A DNA stretch of 62,614 nucleotides. Source: Blastomyces gilchristii SLH14081 (taxonomy: Eukaryota > Ascomycota > Eurotiomycetes > Onygenales > Ajellomycetaceae). The notes below the pieces were generated by a model. It was given only the letters and a program-made list of their open reading frames with translations. It did no database searches and had not been told where the DNA came from. Location: the NCBI RefSeq assembly GCF_000003855.2, contig NW_003101637.1, positions 20,231 to 82,844 of the forward strand, given 5' to 3'. Positions within the stretch are counted from its first letter, which is position 1. Each line of letters begins with the position of its first letter. Below, piece by piece: positions 25,980 through 38,800 of this stretch. The translations under genes were made by a program, and so were the position numbers.

Positions 25980-28900
25980 TACTATTAAGTCTTATTAAAA
26001 ATATTTAAATCACTATTAAAATCTTAAAAGCTGACAATACTACAGTTCTGTAAGATAAGATTAATATTGAATATATAATATCACTGACTGAAGAATGAGT
26101 TAATATCTTTAAGAAATTAATAAAATTATAAGTTAAGAATAATAATTATCTTACTTTTCAGAGATGTTTTCACTATCTTATTACTTATTATAAGAAGCTC
26201 TGTCAGAGTATTAAGAATATATATTATAATCTTTTTCTCAACAATCTGCAGAATTATCAAAGATTATTTATTAAGATATATTTAAATAAGTTTTTCTTCA
26301 CTGATCAGAGACTTATTGTTAATATTAATACTAATAATTTAATGAAGTAACTGATTAATTATACATTCAAGAAAATTATCACTGAGTGAAAAAAGCAGTC
26401 TCAGACTGATTCTGTGACTGTGAAAAAAAATAAGAATAAAGATGAGAATAAAAGAACATCTGTATGAAAGTACACTCACTGTAGAAGATATAAATATACT
26501 GTTAATAGATATTTCATCTTACACTCTGATAAAAAAAAAAGAAGATGAATAAGAAGAATAATAATAAGAAGAAAGAGAAGAAGAATGACTTAATAAGTTC
26601 TCAATCAGTAGTAAATACAGTAATTACAAAGATTGAGTTCTATTTCTCTTTCATAGTTATCAGAAAATCATTCTCTAAATCTTGATATTTAAATACATAT
26701 ATAAGTCTGAATATGACAGATAAGCTTCATTCTTTTTCAAATATTAAATCTTTTAATAATAACATCTCTATTAATTCTGTCACTGAGAGAACTGAGTTTA
26801 TTAAGAAGATTGAAACTGTTATCTTAAAGATTGAAAGTAATGATATTAACTTACAGAATGTTCACTATATTCTTAATATTACAGTTAATCTACTCTTATT
26901 TACAAAGCTTGAAGATTAGAGATTTTAATTTACATTATCTTTCACTATTCTCTTATTTTTTTATTTACAGAGCTCTGAATAATATTATTTTTCATACAGT
27001 TCAGATCACTCAGAATAATATATATAAGATTAATAAGTAGAAGTTTAATAAGAATCTCAATTATCTGAATAAAACAGTTAAGTATATTATAATGATGTTT
27101 CATAAGTATAATTTTAACTGAAAAGTTAATCTTTCTGTAACTACTGTCACTACTATTAATAATATTGATTCTGTGAATGTGAGAATACAGACATTAAAGA
27201 TATCAAAGACTCTTTTAAATTAATACTATAATCTCAGTCGCCCCGGTGACTGAATAGTTAATGCGGCCACTCAGTAGCACCTTGGCATGGGAAACCAAGG
27301 TGTGTGAGTTTGAAACCCGCAGAGAATACATTAAATCCGGAACTCAAGCACCTCAGGTTTCTAATAAATACAGAGGTGTACAAATCGCTTCAATGAATTG
27401 CTCTATGTTCCTGAGCTGGGAAGTTATTATTGCATGTATCTAATTGTCACTTCTTTGTATTTTTCTATGTTCTTGTTATCTTGGCATGGTCTCAACACCT
27501 GTATTTCCTCCTGTATAATCAACACTTGATCTGTATTTAACATCATGCAAGAACTCATCATAAGCTCCGCTTGCATATGAGTATAATGAAAGAATAATAA
27601 TAATAATAATAACTATAATCTCAGTCACATTCACACTGATGCTATAATTGCTATGATCAAGAATTCTTATACTGAAGTCACTATTGAAGATTCTAAGACT
27701 AAGTTCTTTTACAAAGAATGTGTCAAGACTGATATAACATAAGATTATTCAAAAACATTAATACTTAGATCTATTTAACTTATTAAGAAGATTCATATTA
27801 ATCTTGCAGATAATAGATATATATTGAAAGATCTCTCTGATCACCTCTTAGAGTCTTATTAGAGAATTAAATACTGAATGCTTATTATCTGTGATGCAAC
27901 TCACTACTGTTAAGTATATTTTTTAAAGTTCAAGAATGAGACTGTTCAATACTTTGAGTTATAGCTCAGATTCATGAGTAATCTCAGATATACAGTCTCT
28001 ACTTTTCTACAGACTGATATTGATAATGTTTTCTGATTCATATGTATATACACAGTCATGAATTCATATAATATTAAATGAAAATTAGCAGTATTACATT
28101 CATCACATCAGAATAATATTTCTGAATATAAGATCTGCACTATTATAAGACAGATTAGAGCTGCTCTTTTAAAAGATAATCTCTCTAAGAAGTTCTGAAC
28201 AGATGTTCTAGAGATAGTGATTATAATAATTAATAATACTCTTATATCTACAGTTCTTTATAACTTGAAATTTTGATTCTCTACTACAGAGACTTCTGTG
28301 ATTTCAAGTTCATATAAGATTTCTTGATATGCACTTATAAATATCTCACTGAATATGAGACATTTTCACTGATTAAGTGCAGAGGTTTTTATTCACTTAC
28401 ATGAATCTCAGAGGCCTGTGAATAAGCTCTCTTCATATACTAATTTCTATTACATCATTAAATTCAGTGATATATCAATATATTATCTATGACATTCTGA
28501 ATCTGATAAGATTATTGTCAGTAGTGATATGAGATTTCTGATTATTGAAAAATTAAAACTGATTATCACATCTATAATACTTATTAATAATGTCAGTGAA
28601 TCAGAACCTGATATTCATCTGATTGATAATGAAGATGCTTTCAATATTGATAATCTGAATTTCATATAATTGTGACCTGTGAAATCACTGACTACTTACA
28701 CTTCAAGCTCTGTTACAGATAATCTTTCAAAGTTTTACAAGGATATCACATCTCAGTCAGAGAGAGTAGAAGATTATTGAAAGAAGTTCATACAATGTGA
28801 GATTACTGATCTAGAGAGATACAATACATGAAGTTTAATCTCTAGATCTGATATTCTGAGAAGTGAACTGATTGCTTCAGACTGTTAAGTGTTTCTTGAG

Positions 28901-30330
28901 AAAGATAGATCTGTGAACTCAAATACTGATTCTGATAATATTCTTAGAAAATTATATTGAGTGATTTATAATAACTGACTTAAGAAGAATTCTAGAGAAG
29001 AGATCTACACTTCTATCATTTCTGATACTGTTAATTGTATTCTTTTTGCAATAGCAGCACTATGTGATTGAACACTCTGTTAAGTGAATATAGTAATGAT
29101 ATATCTTTATAAGCATCTCACTAAGAAGGTCTATATGAGATAACTCACTGATTTTAAGACAGGTTCACTGAAAATGCTTATCTGCATGATTGAGAATAGT
29201 TTATACAGTCTGAACTCTGCAGTGAAGATCTGATATAATTACTTAACAGCTCTGTTAAGTGATCTTGAATTTATAGTTAGTGTCTATGATTCAGTACTCT
29301 GATATTGTACATTCAGATGTTATCTCTATGTGACAATCTACATTGATAATTTTAACATCATATCTGAAGTTTCTGAGAATGTCAATTAACTAGTGAGTAT
29401 ACTCAGTGAGAAATTAAAAGTCAAGAATCTACATCAGTCAATCAAGTATTTAAGTATGAAAGTCAATTATTCAGATAAAGGAATTGATTTAATATATCAT
29501 CAATATATTAAATATCTTATTAAAGATTTCTATCTTGATAATACAGCTGTTGTCAGAACATCAATAAAGAATGAATTTCATATTAATGATTTCTCTATAT
29601 CTGAGAAAGAGGCTGATTTCATAATTCAGTGATATTAACATGATGTGAGTTGCTTACAATATCTTATAGTTAAAATATATTCTGATATCACTCACACTGT
29701 CTCACTACTCACTCAGTGAAATGTTGATTTAACATCTCAATATTGAAAGACTCTATTACATGTTATACATTATTTGAAAGAGACTATGAGTCTGAGCATT
29801 TTCTACAGATGCGGTCTGTATAAGAGGTTCATTTCTACTGATCTTTCTGTTCTTCTTGATTTCTCTGATGATTTCTACCTGTCATTCAGCTACTTGGATT
29901 CCGATTGAGCCGGCCCCTTGAATGATGATAGGAAATCAATATTCAGCTATGTTTTTAAGCTTGTAGACAGCCTGATTTCATGATGTTCAGTGAAGCAATC
30001 TTATATATCTCTGAGTTTCAATGAGGCTGAATATGTGGCTCTTAGTGAGGCAGTTTACAAAGCAACATGAATCTGAAATCTCATGATTGAGCTTGGCTTC
30101 ATTACTACATCTCTGATACAGATTCTCACTGATAATAAGAATGTCATAGATCTCACAAAGATGACAGTCATTACAGCCTGAAGTAAGCACATTGACACAT
30201 GTTTTCATTTTTTATGTTAACAGTTGAATCAGAGGATTATTGATTTAGAATATGTTCTTATCACTCAGATAACAGCAGATAAAGTCACTAAATTTCTAAA
30301 CACTGTGATATTTATGTGATTCATGATTTT
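25980..30330 (+). pseudogene. Copia gag-pol polyprotein remnant
   Basis: Broken by many stops and interrupted by SINE1 (27240-27611). A gag zinc knuckle of the form CxxCxxxxHxxxxC is seen near 26470-26510, partly mutated. Integrase remnants lie at about 27700-28600. Reverse transcriptase follows, with LYVTIYIDNFNII near 29328-29366 (the second Asp of the YxDD box is Asn) and then LVSILSEKLKVKNLHQ. RNase H at about 29870-30330 has SLSFNEAEYVALSEAVYKA and LIQILTDNKN-IDLTK, plus SKHIDTCFHF. The order places it in Ty1/Copia. Confidence 0.75.
27240..27611 (+). mobile_element. tRNA-derived SINE, copy SINE1
   Basis: 372 bp starting GCCCCGGTGACTGAATAGTT, flanked by the 15-bp duplication ACTATAATCTCAGTC (27225-27239 and 27612-27626) in Copia. 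A stem ACCTTGG/CCAAGGT and a B-box-like stretch GTTTGAAACCC mark the tRNA head. The 3' stem-loop is at 27553-27582, followed by an (AAT)n tail. Lightly mutated. Confidence 0.92.
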
Positions 30331-30450
30331 GCTAGGTCTTACAGATGTAAAAGTTAGAAATGTTTAATTTTACATTTGTACTTAATTTTGACAGACTATC
30401 TTGATGATTTGAGTGTTTTTGTATGTGATTCTTGTTATCTTGAGAAGAGG

Positions 30451-30560
30451 TGTTGACTGTTACAGCTGTTGCGGTTAGCAATCCCACTAGATCACATGAC
30501 CCACCACTATATTATGTTCTTGTAGATAGATCTATCAATACAACCTTCAACTATTCTACA
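30451..30560 (+). repeat. Copia 3' LTR
   Basis: 110 bp, TGTTGACTG to CTATTCTACA, differing from the 5' LTR mostly by C-to-T and G-to-A changes near its inner end. Confidence 0.85.
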
Positions 30561-30705
30561 ATTTTTTCATTCAGCTTCAACACTTACAACATGCATTACA
30601 AAGCAGTTATACAAGTGACAATTGATGATTTGAACACACAATTGATCTCTAGTTACACTGAGACTGCTAAAAAATATGAAATCAGTTGATATATATTATT
30701 ACAGT

Positions 30706-30731
30706 TAGACTGATGAGTGAGATCATGAATT
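30706..30731 (+). mobile_element. hAT-like MITE fragment M6
   Basis: 26 bp matching the left end of the MITE family (TAGACTGATGAGTGAGATCA), cut off by the LTR of Gypsy A4. The rest of the copy is not found next to A4 or A5. Confidence 0.55.
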
Positions 30732-31345
30732 TGTAAGAAATCCCGCTTCTTGCGGATTCTTTACCCCTATTTCTATCTCTCGCGTAATTAATAGAGTTAG
30801 CAGCCCTTGGCTACACATAACTATATAGACTGAAGTTCATGACTATCATTTATAACTCAGCTTAAATACTATTATATATTTAATCTCTACATTTATCATT
30901 CTACTGTAAATACTTTTAGTAATTATTAGTATATATTATATCAAGCTGTAAGTATCTGAATAATTATTTGTAAGTACTTATTCTTATATTTCAAGCTCTG
31001 TCAGTTAGTAATTATTATATACTTTAATCTCTATAAACTCTACTGTAGAATCTAGATACTCAGAAGCAGCTATCTAAATTATAAATAACTCTTATAAAAG
31101 AAGTCTTAAAAAACTTATTTATTAATTACTTATAAAATATTATTTTTTATATTTATAATAGAGAAACTCTTTGAATTTATAAATAAATTAATATTAGTAA
31201 AGAATATTCTTAAGTATTTCTTATAAAATTAAGCTATTTTTTATAAGAAATATTTACTATCTATAAATATCTCTGAACTAAGTCTTTAGATATAATCTTT
31301 AAAAATACTTATAAATTAAAAAGAAACTTTCTTAAGTTATAATTA
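30732..31345 (+). mobile_element. Gypsy family A, copy A4 (5' LTR plus leader only)
   Basis: LTR 30732-30988 in plus orientation, then 5' internal sequence matching 35481-35860 of A1. It stops at 31345, where a family A LTR in the opposite orientation begins. The outer LTR end keeps cccgcttcttgcgg and tctcgcg; the interior is saturated with AT. Confidence 0.75.
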
Positions 31346-31852
31346 TATAAGAATAAGTGCTTACAGATAATTATTCAGATGTTTACAGCTTAATATAATA
31401 TATACTATTAACTACTAGAAGTATTCATGATAGAAAGATAAAATGTAGAGATTAAATATATAATAGTATTTAAACTAAGTTATGAATAGTAGTTGTGAAC
31501 TTTAATTTATATAGTTATATATAGTCAAGAGCTGCTAACTCTATTAATTATATAAGAGATAGAAATAGAGATAAAGAATCTATAAGAAGTGAAACTTTTT
31601 ATATATTCTTCTCTCTCTAAGACTTCATCTGTGAAGTCTTTCACTGAGTGATTTTATAGAATCAGACTCAGTACTGCAGTAATACTCACTAAAAACTCTT
31701 CATATCTATAAAAAATCTCAGTGAGGAAAAATCTCTTATTACTGTAAAGAGAAAAAAGTCTGTCACTCAGTTTCTTATTCTATGAGATTCTTTGTAACCT
31801 GCAGATCTTTCTCTGACTATTATACAGATTTATCTCATATCTTTCATAGATA
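31346..31852 (-). mobile_element. Gypsy family A, copy A5 (3' LTR plus 3' internal fragment)
   Basis: LTR 31346-31603 (258 bp, very AT-rich, ends mutated to TATAAG...TTATA), then the 3' internal region matching 33232-33480 of A2. It stops at about 31852. The five bases before it, AATTA, fit an insertion into A4, but the far end is missing. Confidence 0.7.
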
Positions 31853-32973
31853 GAAGTTAACTGCTTCATCACAAACTCACTCAATTTTTCAAATAAGAAC
31901 CCGTCAATAGATTCTTCAAAAAGCTCTTAATTATACAAGCATTTTGACCTCATCACTGATCACATACCCTGTGTAGTAGTGAAGTTATTCAGTCAAATGT
32001 GAACCAGACATTGTTTGAAACTTCTGTGTGGGATTATCTCTCATTCACCTCTATCACATCACAACTCCGGGCCAAATTACCATACAAATTGTAAGGTGAA
32101 GAGACTCAGTCATATGTGTCAATCTTCTTAATTTTGAAAGATCTCTGATCTGTAATTATGAAGATATCTGAGAAGTAATCTCTGTAAAAACTCTGTTCAT
32201 CTTTAATATTTCAAAACATCAATATTAAGTCTCACTCTCATACTGTTCTTCTCAATCTGATCTATTCTCAGCAGAAAAATACAAAAAGATACCTTAGTAA
32301 CAGCATTTGACACATAATCAGTGAATAATGAGTTAACAGTATATTAACAACTATAAAATCAGTATACTTCAAGATCTGACTGAGTCTTTAATCTCTGTAT
32401 AGTGAGATATATTAAATCTAGTTTTAATATCTCAATATTCAATAGATTCTGTAAGAGATTGAGAACAGTAACACTAGATTTCTATTAAATTTGAGAATTA
32501 ACTCTATATTGATATAATCATTGATAAAGTCTTCTATTTTGAGATATAAATAACCAGTTCCTCTACATCTCACTGATAATATTTATATTATTATATAGAA
32601 ACAGACTTATATTCTCTATAATATCAAGACTCTGAAGAGGAAAAGTCTTGATAGAGAGTATATAGTAGTGTATATATTAGCAGTTTCTATCTCATTCTTC
32701 TGCAGCAGTTAATATAAAAAAAAGATCTTAAAATTAGTTTTTTAGTTCTCTTGAAAAAGTAAGATGATTTTCTCTGAGTTTTATACCATATTCTTACAAA
32801 GAATGAAAAACAGAGTTATTTTCTGTTATAATTTCACATTCTTTTAAGTAAGAATTACTTTTTCAGTGACTGAAGAGCTTTCATTAATACTTAATTCTTT
32901 TTTACACTCTTTATTAACTGATTTGAGTTGCACACTTGTTATGTGAGAAGAATTGAATGATTTAGAATAAAAT
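31853..32973 (+). other. Left part of the sequence split by Gypsy A2, probably LINE-b 5' region
   Basis: Moderately AT-rich, not obviously coding and not repeated elsewhere in the window. Because A2 is flanked by AAAAT duplications (32969-32973 and 53169-53173), this piece was once continuous with 53174 onward, where a LINE-like first ORF starts at 53584. I infer it is LINE-b 5' untranslated or upstream sequence. Confidence 0.45.
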
Positions 32974-33231
32974 TGTAAGAATAAGTACTCACAGGTGATT
33001 ATTCAGATGTTTGCAGCTTGATGTGATATGTACTGTTAACTACTAGAAGTATTCACAGTAGAAAGATAAAATATAGAGATTAAATATATAATAGTACTTA
33101 AGCTGAGTTATGAATAGTATTCGCGAACTTCAGTCTATATAGTTGTGTGTAGTCAAGGGCTGCTAACTCTACTAATTATACAAGAGCTAGAAATAGAGAT
33201 AAAGAAATCATAAGAAGTGAGATTTCTTACA
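32974..33231 (-). repeat. 3' LTR of Gypsy A2
   Basis: 258 bp, TGTAAGAATAAG to TTTCTTACA, joined to 3' internal sequence on its right. Confidence 0.85.
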
Positions 33232-33750
33232 TACTCTTTTCTCTCTAAGACTTCATCTGTGAAGTCTTTCACTGAGTGATTTCATAGAATCAGACTCAGT
33301 AGTGCAGTAATACTTACTAAAAACTCTTCATATCTATAAAAAAATCTCAGTGAGAAAAAATCTCTTATTATTATAAAGAGAAAAGAGTCTGTTACTCAGT
33401 TTCTTATTCTGTAAGATTCTTTATAATTTGCAGATCTTTCTCTGACTATTATACAGATTCATCTCACATCTTTCATACAGAAGAGTTCTGATTAACTCTT
33501 AATTATTTTCATGAGATTCTTATATAATCATCATACAGATTCATTCTGTATCTTTCAATCTGAAGAGTTTCAGTTAATTTTCAATTATTTTTCTGTGAGA
33601 TTCTTATATAATCATTATATAGATTCATTCTGCAGATGAATCACTTTCTGTGAAATCATTATCATCAAAGAGAAGTATTTATAAGTTAATCTTTTACTCA
33701 TTCTTATGAATCATCATTCTTTATTATTATTATTATTATTCTTCAATTAT

Positions 33751-33780
33751 AGATGTATGCAGTCAGAGACTATGACATCT
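33751..33780 (-). other. LINE-a 3' stem-loop
   Basis: In plus sense the order is AGATGT, ATGC, AGTC, AGA, GACT, ATG, ACATCT: a 6-bp outer stem, a 4/3-nt internal loop, a 4-bp inner stem and a 3-nt loop. The SINEs have the same plan with different stem sequences. It lies directly before the LINE tail on the minus strand, where a LINE reverse transcriptase would bind its RNA. Confidence 0.75.
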
Positions 33781-35222
33781 ACCTGAGAATCTTTAGATCT
33801 CAGGGTTTTTTCTATATCTATAGAGTCAACTATTATACATTTATCAATTTCAGATATGCAAAATCAGAAAATTCCAGCTCAGAATACAAAAACTGTTTAC
33901 AAATTGCAGTATTTCAACACCTTCTGATACTTTGAAATCATTTGAAAATATCATGACAAAGGAAAAGAGAACATAGTCTTAAAGATAGACACATTAAATG
34001 AATAGATAGAAAAGAACAGAAAGAAACATGTATAGTAAAGAGAGACTGTAACAAAATAAAATTATTAAAAGATAGTATATAGCTGTTTTAACAGACTATA
34101 TCTAATCAATTTCCACCTCTTCATATTCAGATACTTCTGAATTCAGTCATTTTCTTATAGCTGCTTGAGTTTCTGATAGAAAGTCTATTAAGTATTTAAT
34201 TTCTGTCTCAGTTGAGAATAAGAATCTCATATTTACTTAATTTAAATCATACTTCTTCTTTAATCTGACTCTGAGACTGTTGTATAATGCACAATGCATT
34301 ACAATATACTCAGAATTTTCATTCACATTGCAGAATGAGCACTCTGTTGAATCAAATCTGTCATCAAATTTTTGTATATAGAATTTGAAATAATCATGTT
34401 CTAGTTTCAGCTGAATTATAGATGAGAATATTTTCTTTTTACATTTAATTGAACAAGATTTCTACTTTGATTTTGTCTCAAATCTTGAATAATGTATGCT
34501 CTTCTTTTGTTTCTGCCAGCTTTTATTTCACTTGTTTAAACAAGATTCTTTTATCTTTCTCTTTATAAAAGATCAGAACACTGTTTTTTGAATAGATCTG
34601 CTTAATTCTGAACACTTTTTTACAGCTGAATCAGTCAATTCATTGTCATAAATATTTATATGAGCAGGAACTCAATGCAGATGAATTATCAGTTTTAATA
34701 TTCTTCTCTTTTGAATTTTTAAAACCGAGTTTAAATTCAGTTCAAGGTTTATTTAATCATTATGAATCTGACTCTTTCTAAGTCTTTTTAAAGCAGCTTG
34801 ACTATCAGAGAATATTTATACCTCTTTCAAACTATTTTCTCTTTTATGAGATTTTATTTCAATAAGTTTGAAAGCTTTCACTATTGCAAATAGTTCAGCA
34901 TCAAAGACTTCAGATTCACAGTCTAAATTCTAGAAATCTGAGATAAAATTGATATTATCTTCAGTATAAGCAATGTCTGTATCTAATCTATTCAAATTCT
35001 CATTTTTTAAGCCATCTGAGTAAATCAGAATAGAGTCTTTTATATTAATTATAGAGATCTTCTTTAAATGCTGCTCATATTCTCTCTCTTTAGATAGTTT
35101 ACTTATTTATAAGTCTATAAGAGATTTCAGCTTTTCTCTTCGGAGAGATATCTTCACATGATTAATTTTCTCAATATTTAATGAAGAAAATTGATTTTTA
35201 ATAAGTGAACATAGTCTATACA

Positions 35223-35480
35223 TGTAAGAAATCCCGCTTCTCACGGATTCTTTACCTCTATTCCTATCTCTCATGTAATCAATAGAGTTAGCGGCCCTTG
35301 GCTACACACAACTATATAGACTGAAGTTCATGAATACTATTTACAACTCAGCTTAAATACTATTATATATTTAATCTCTATATTTTATCTTTCTATTATG
35401 AATACTTCTAGTAGTTAATAGTATATATCATGTCAAGCTGTAAACACTCAAATAATTACCTGTGAGCACTTATTCTTACA
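35223..35480 (+). repeat. 5' LTR of Gypsy A1
   Basis: 258 bp. The outer left edge keeps cccgcttctcacgg, while the inner right edge has lost its CpGs. Confidence 0.9.
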
Positions 35481-35869
35481 TTTCAAGCTCAGTCAGTCAG
35501 TAACTGCCTGTTATAACTGAAAGAACTAGAAACTTATATACTTCAATCTCTGTAAACTCTACTGCAGGCATTCAGAAGCAGTCATCTGAATCATGAATAA
35601 CTCTCACAGAAGAAGTCTCAGAGAACTTATCAATCACTCACAGAACACTATTCTCTATATCTGTAATAGAGAAACTCTTCAAATCTATGAATGAATTAAT
35701 CTCAGTGAAGAACATTCTTGAGCATCTCTTACAGAATTAAGCTATTTTTCTATAAGAAATGCTTACTGTCTGTAAACACTCTTAAATCAAGTCTCTAGAC
35801 ATATTCTTCAGAGACATCTACAAACCGAAAAGAAACTTTCTTAAGCTGTGACTACTTAAGATCACTTAT

Positions 35870-38800
35870 TGAATCACAATCTATAAAAGCTTTTGTAAGT
35901 TTGTATTTAAAATTGACTCACAAGTCAGACTGTGTAATATGAAAGATGAAGAAGCTGTTATCTATATAATGACAGATCTCTACTATACTAAAGTCAAGAA
36001 CTAACTGAATTATTTAGAGAATAATTATAAGAGATTCTGCTGATCTGTTCTCAAGACCTATTTAGAGAATAAGTTAAGAGACTTTATAAGATGAACAGAG
36101 AACATCTGAGCTGTAATTATTAATATTAGAAAAAGAGATGAGAAATCTGATAAAGACTACTTACAGTGCTTTATGAAATTATGATATGAATTAAGATCTG
36201 TGAAAACAGAGCTCTGAAATAAGATCTGAATAATGATATTTATAAAGAGACTGAATAAAGATATGTAGAATAAACTCATTAAGTAAGACTCTAAGTTCTT
36301 AACTCTGAAGAAACTGATGACTCTTATTCACTGCTTATAGATTACTATGAGAGTCATAGATCTGCAGAGAGTGAATTATCAACAGATTCTGTAAGAATCA
36401 GAATAACAGAGAATAGATTTATCAGAGAAAGATGATAAGATACAGAGAGATTCATATCTGACTGCTGAGTAGAGAGAGAGAGAGCTTTATAAGCTTCTAT
36501 AAACAGAGTATATAACAGAGAGACTAAGAAAAAAAGACTTTACTTCATCTATTCTAAATTACAATATCTTTGTGCAAACTGTTCAGACAAACTAAAATAG
36601 AAATTTGAGAAGTTATAGACAGAGTTAGTAACAGCCTTCTTAAGAGTCTTGAAGCTGACATCAGAATCTGTTACTCTCTCAATGAAAATACTTACTTATG
36701 AGAAGAGACTGTGCTGTGATACTACTGCTCTGTAAGTATGAAAAGTATTAATAAACTCAGGATTTCAGATCACTGTAGTGTCTCTAAAGCTTATAAAGTA
36801 AATGAGCTAAGTGATGAAAACTGAGAATCTACTCTTATAATAAGCAGAGGATGAGAACTCAGATCTGAGAGCTGAGAGACTTATAAGAGTTATCTTTGAA
36901 TTACAAGATCTCTTCAGAATCTGAAGAAGATTTACAGAAACTGTGATTATCACAGATATTATAGATGACATGTACTTGAGACTTGTATAACTTTAAAGAT
37001 ACAATCTGCACATAGCTGTCTGTGAGTCAGGTTTATACTTTCAATCAGTGATAACAGACTTACTTATAGAGATAGAATCAGTTAATACTGCAGAGTTAAT
37101 TAGAGAAGACAAGCTTATTTATATAATAACTTTATAAATGTCTGAGAACTTCACAGTAATAAAAACTGAGCTTCAGATATTAAAGAAATACTGAGATCTT
37201 ACAGAGATATTTAACTCAGTAAAAATAGCTGAGCTTTCTTCTTACTGTGAGAAGAATCTGATAATAGATCTAATAGAAGAACAGAAATTCTTCTAAGAAC
37301 TAATTTATAAGCTCTCTTATTATGAGATAGAGATTTTACAGATCTATATAAAGAAGAATCTGAAGAATGACTTCATTTAATCTTTACAGATCTTCATGAG
37401 AGTCTCTGTAATATTTGTAAAGAAGAAGAATAAAGATCTCAGATTATGTGTAGACTACTGTAATCTGAACTTCAAGATAATAAAGAGTCACTATTCTCTA
37501 TCTCTGATTGAGAATGTAATTAACTATCTCACAGAAGCTGTTATATTTATACAACTGAATATAATTAATATATATACATAGCTATAAATACAGTCTGATA
37601 ATGAATGAAAGACTGTCTTTAGAACTGCACTGAAATTATTTAAATATCTAGTAATGTCTTTTGATTTGACTAATACTCTCACAGTATTTCAGTCTTTTAT
37701 TAATAAAACACTTCATATATATCTGAATGTCTTTATGATAATATATCTGAATAATGTGATGATGTACTCTGTGAAGAAGAAAGAATATACTGAGTATGTG
37801 TGAAGTGTGTTGAAGGTCTTAGATGAGACAGAACTATATATTAAGCTTATAAAGTATAACTTCAGTACTTATTAGATTAATTTTCTAGAATATGTAATTA
37901 TCACAGATGATATTCAGATGAAATCTTTATAAATTAAGACTGTACTATTATAATCAGAGCTAACTAGTATTTATAAGATTCAGATCTTTCTGAGCTTTAT
38001 AAACTTCTATAGATGATTTATCTTTGATTTATAAGAATCTTCTTGACTCTTATAGACATACTGAAGAGTGAAAATAAGAAGAAGTTATTCTATAAACAGA
38101 GAATGAAAAGAGTGTTGAGAAGAAAGAACTGTAAGAACTTTCTTATCTTAGAAGCTTATAAGATCTTTGTAAGATTAAAATAGATATTTATAGATACAGT
38201 AATACTGTTTCACTTTAATCTCTTACTCTTAATCAGATTAAAGATAGATGTCTTCTTTACAATTTCAGAAATAGTCTCATAACTACAGTTAAATAAGAAC
38301 TGAGTTTCAGTGATCTTTTTCTCATAGAAGATACAACTCACAGAGATCAACTATGACATTTATAATTAGATGCTTCTTATAATAGTGAAATTCTTTTATT
38401 ACTGATATCACTATTTTAAGAGTCTTGTAACAGTGATTACTGTTAGAACTAATTATAACAGCTTATAATAGTTTACTTCAATTAAGAAACTCTTGCAGTA
38501 GTAGATTTACTAAGCTCAGAGACTGAGTGAGTTCTGATTTAAGATAGAATATATCAAGAAAACTAAGAATTCAGTGAATAAACTCTCTCATAGATCAGAC
38601 TATATTAAGAAGATCAGAATGACAGACACAGAAAGACTAGAGAAGATAGAAAAGCTTTATAAAATGCTCAGACTAAGTGTTACAAAGAGATTGACTGAAG
38701 AGTCTCTTAATTCTCTATAAGAGAAGAAGAAGAAGAAAGAAAAGAAGCCTGTACAACTACTGTCTATAATACTGAGAGTTAATACTTTGAGAATCTCTGT

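Larger units (their letters stand above)
24090..30560 (+). mobile_element. Ty1/Copia retrotransposon
   Basis: Complete in outline: 110-bp LTRs at 24090-24199 and 30451-30560 starting TGTTG and ending CTACA, flanked by the 5-bp duplication ATTTT (24085-24089 and 30561-30565). The polypurine tract GAGAAGAGG directly precedes the 3' LTR. Removing two SINEs and a MITE leaves about 5.2 kb. The domain order gag, integrase, reverse transcriptase, RNase H is Copia-like. It is RIP-mutated, but the outer edge of the 5' LTR and the RNase H end (about 29870-30330) are milder. Confidence 0.9.
24051..30700 (+). mobile_element. pogo/Fot1-like 5' end remnant split by Copia
   Basis: The left piece 24051-24084 starts ACGTAATCAACCACCC directly after a TA (24049-24050), as expected for a Tc1/pogo-type terminus. 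The right piece 30566-30690 continues it and carries ATG at 30591 reading MHYKAVIQVTIDDLNTQ and then TAKKYEIS before a stop. Between them is the Copia element flanked by ATTTT. The rest of the transposon is lost at about 30700, where a MITE end begins. Confidence 0.55.

Noticed and set aside
33721..33743. TTA repeats as plain microsatellites (also at 46994, 53681, 25150, 27595)
   Set aside because: Each sits exactly at the 3' end of a LINE or SINE before a target duplication, so they are retroposition tails.
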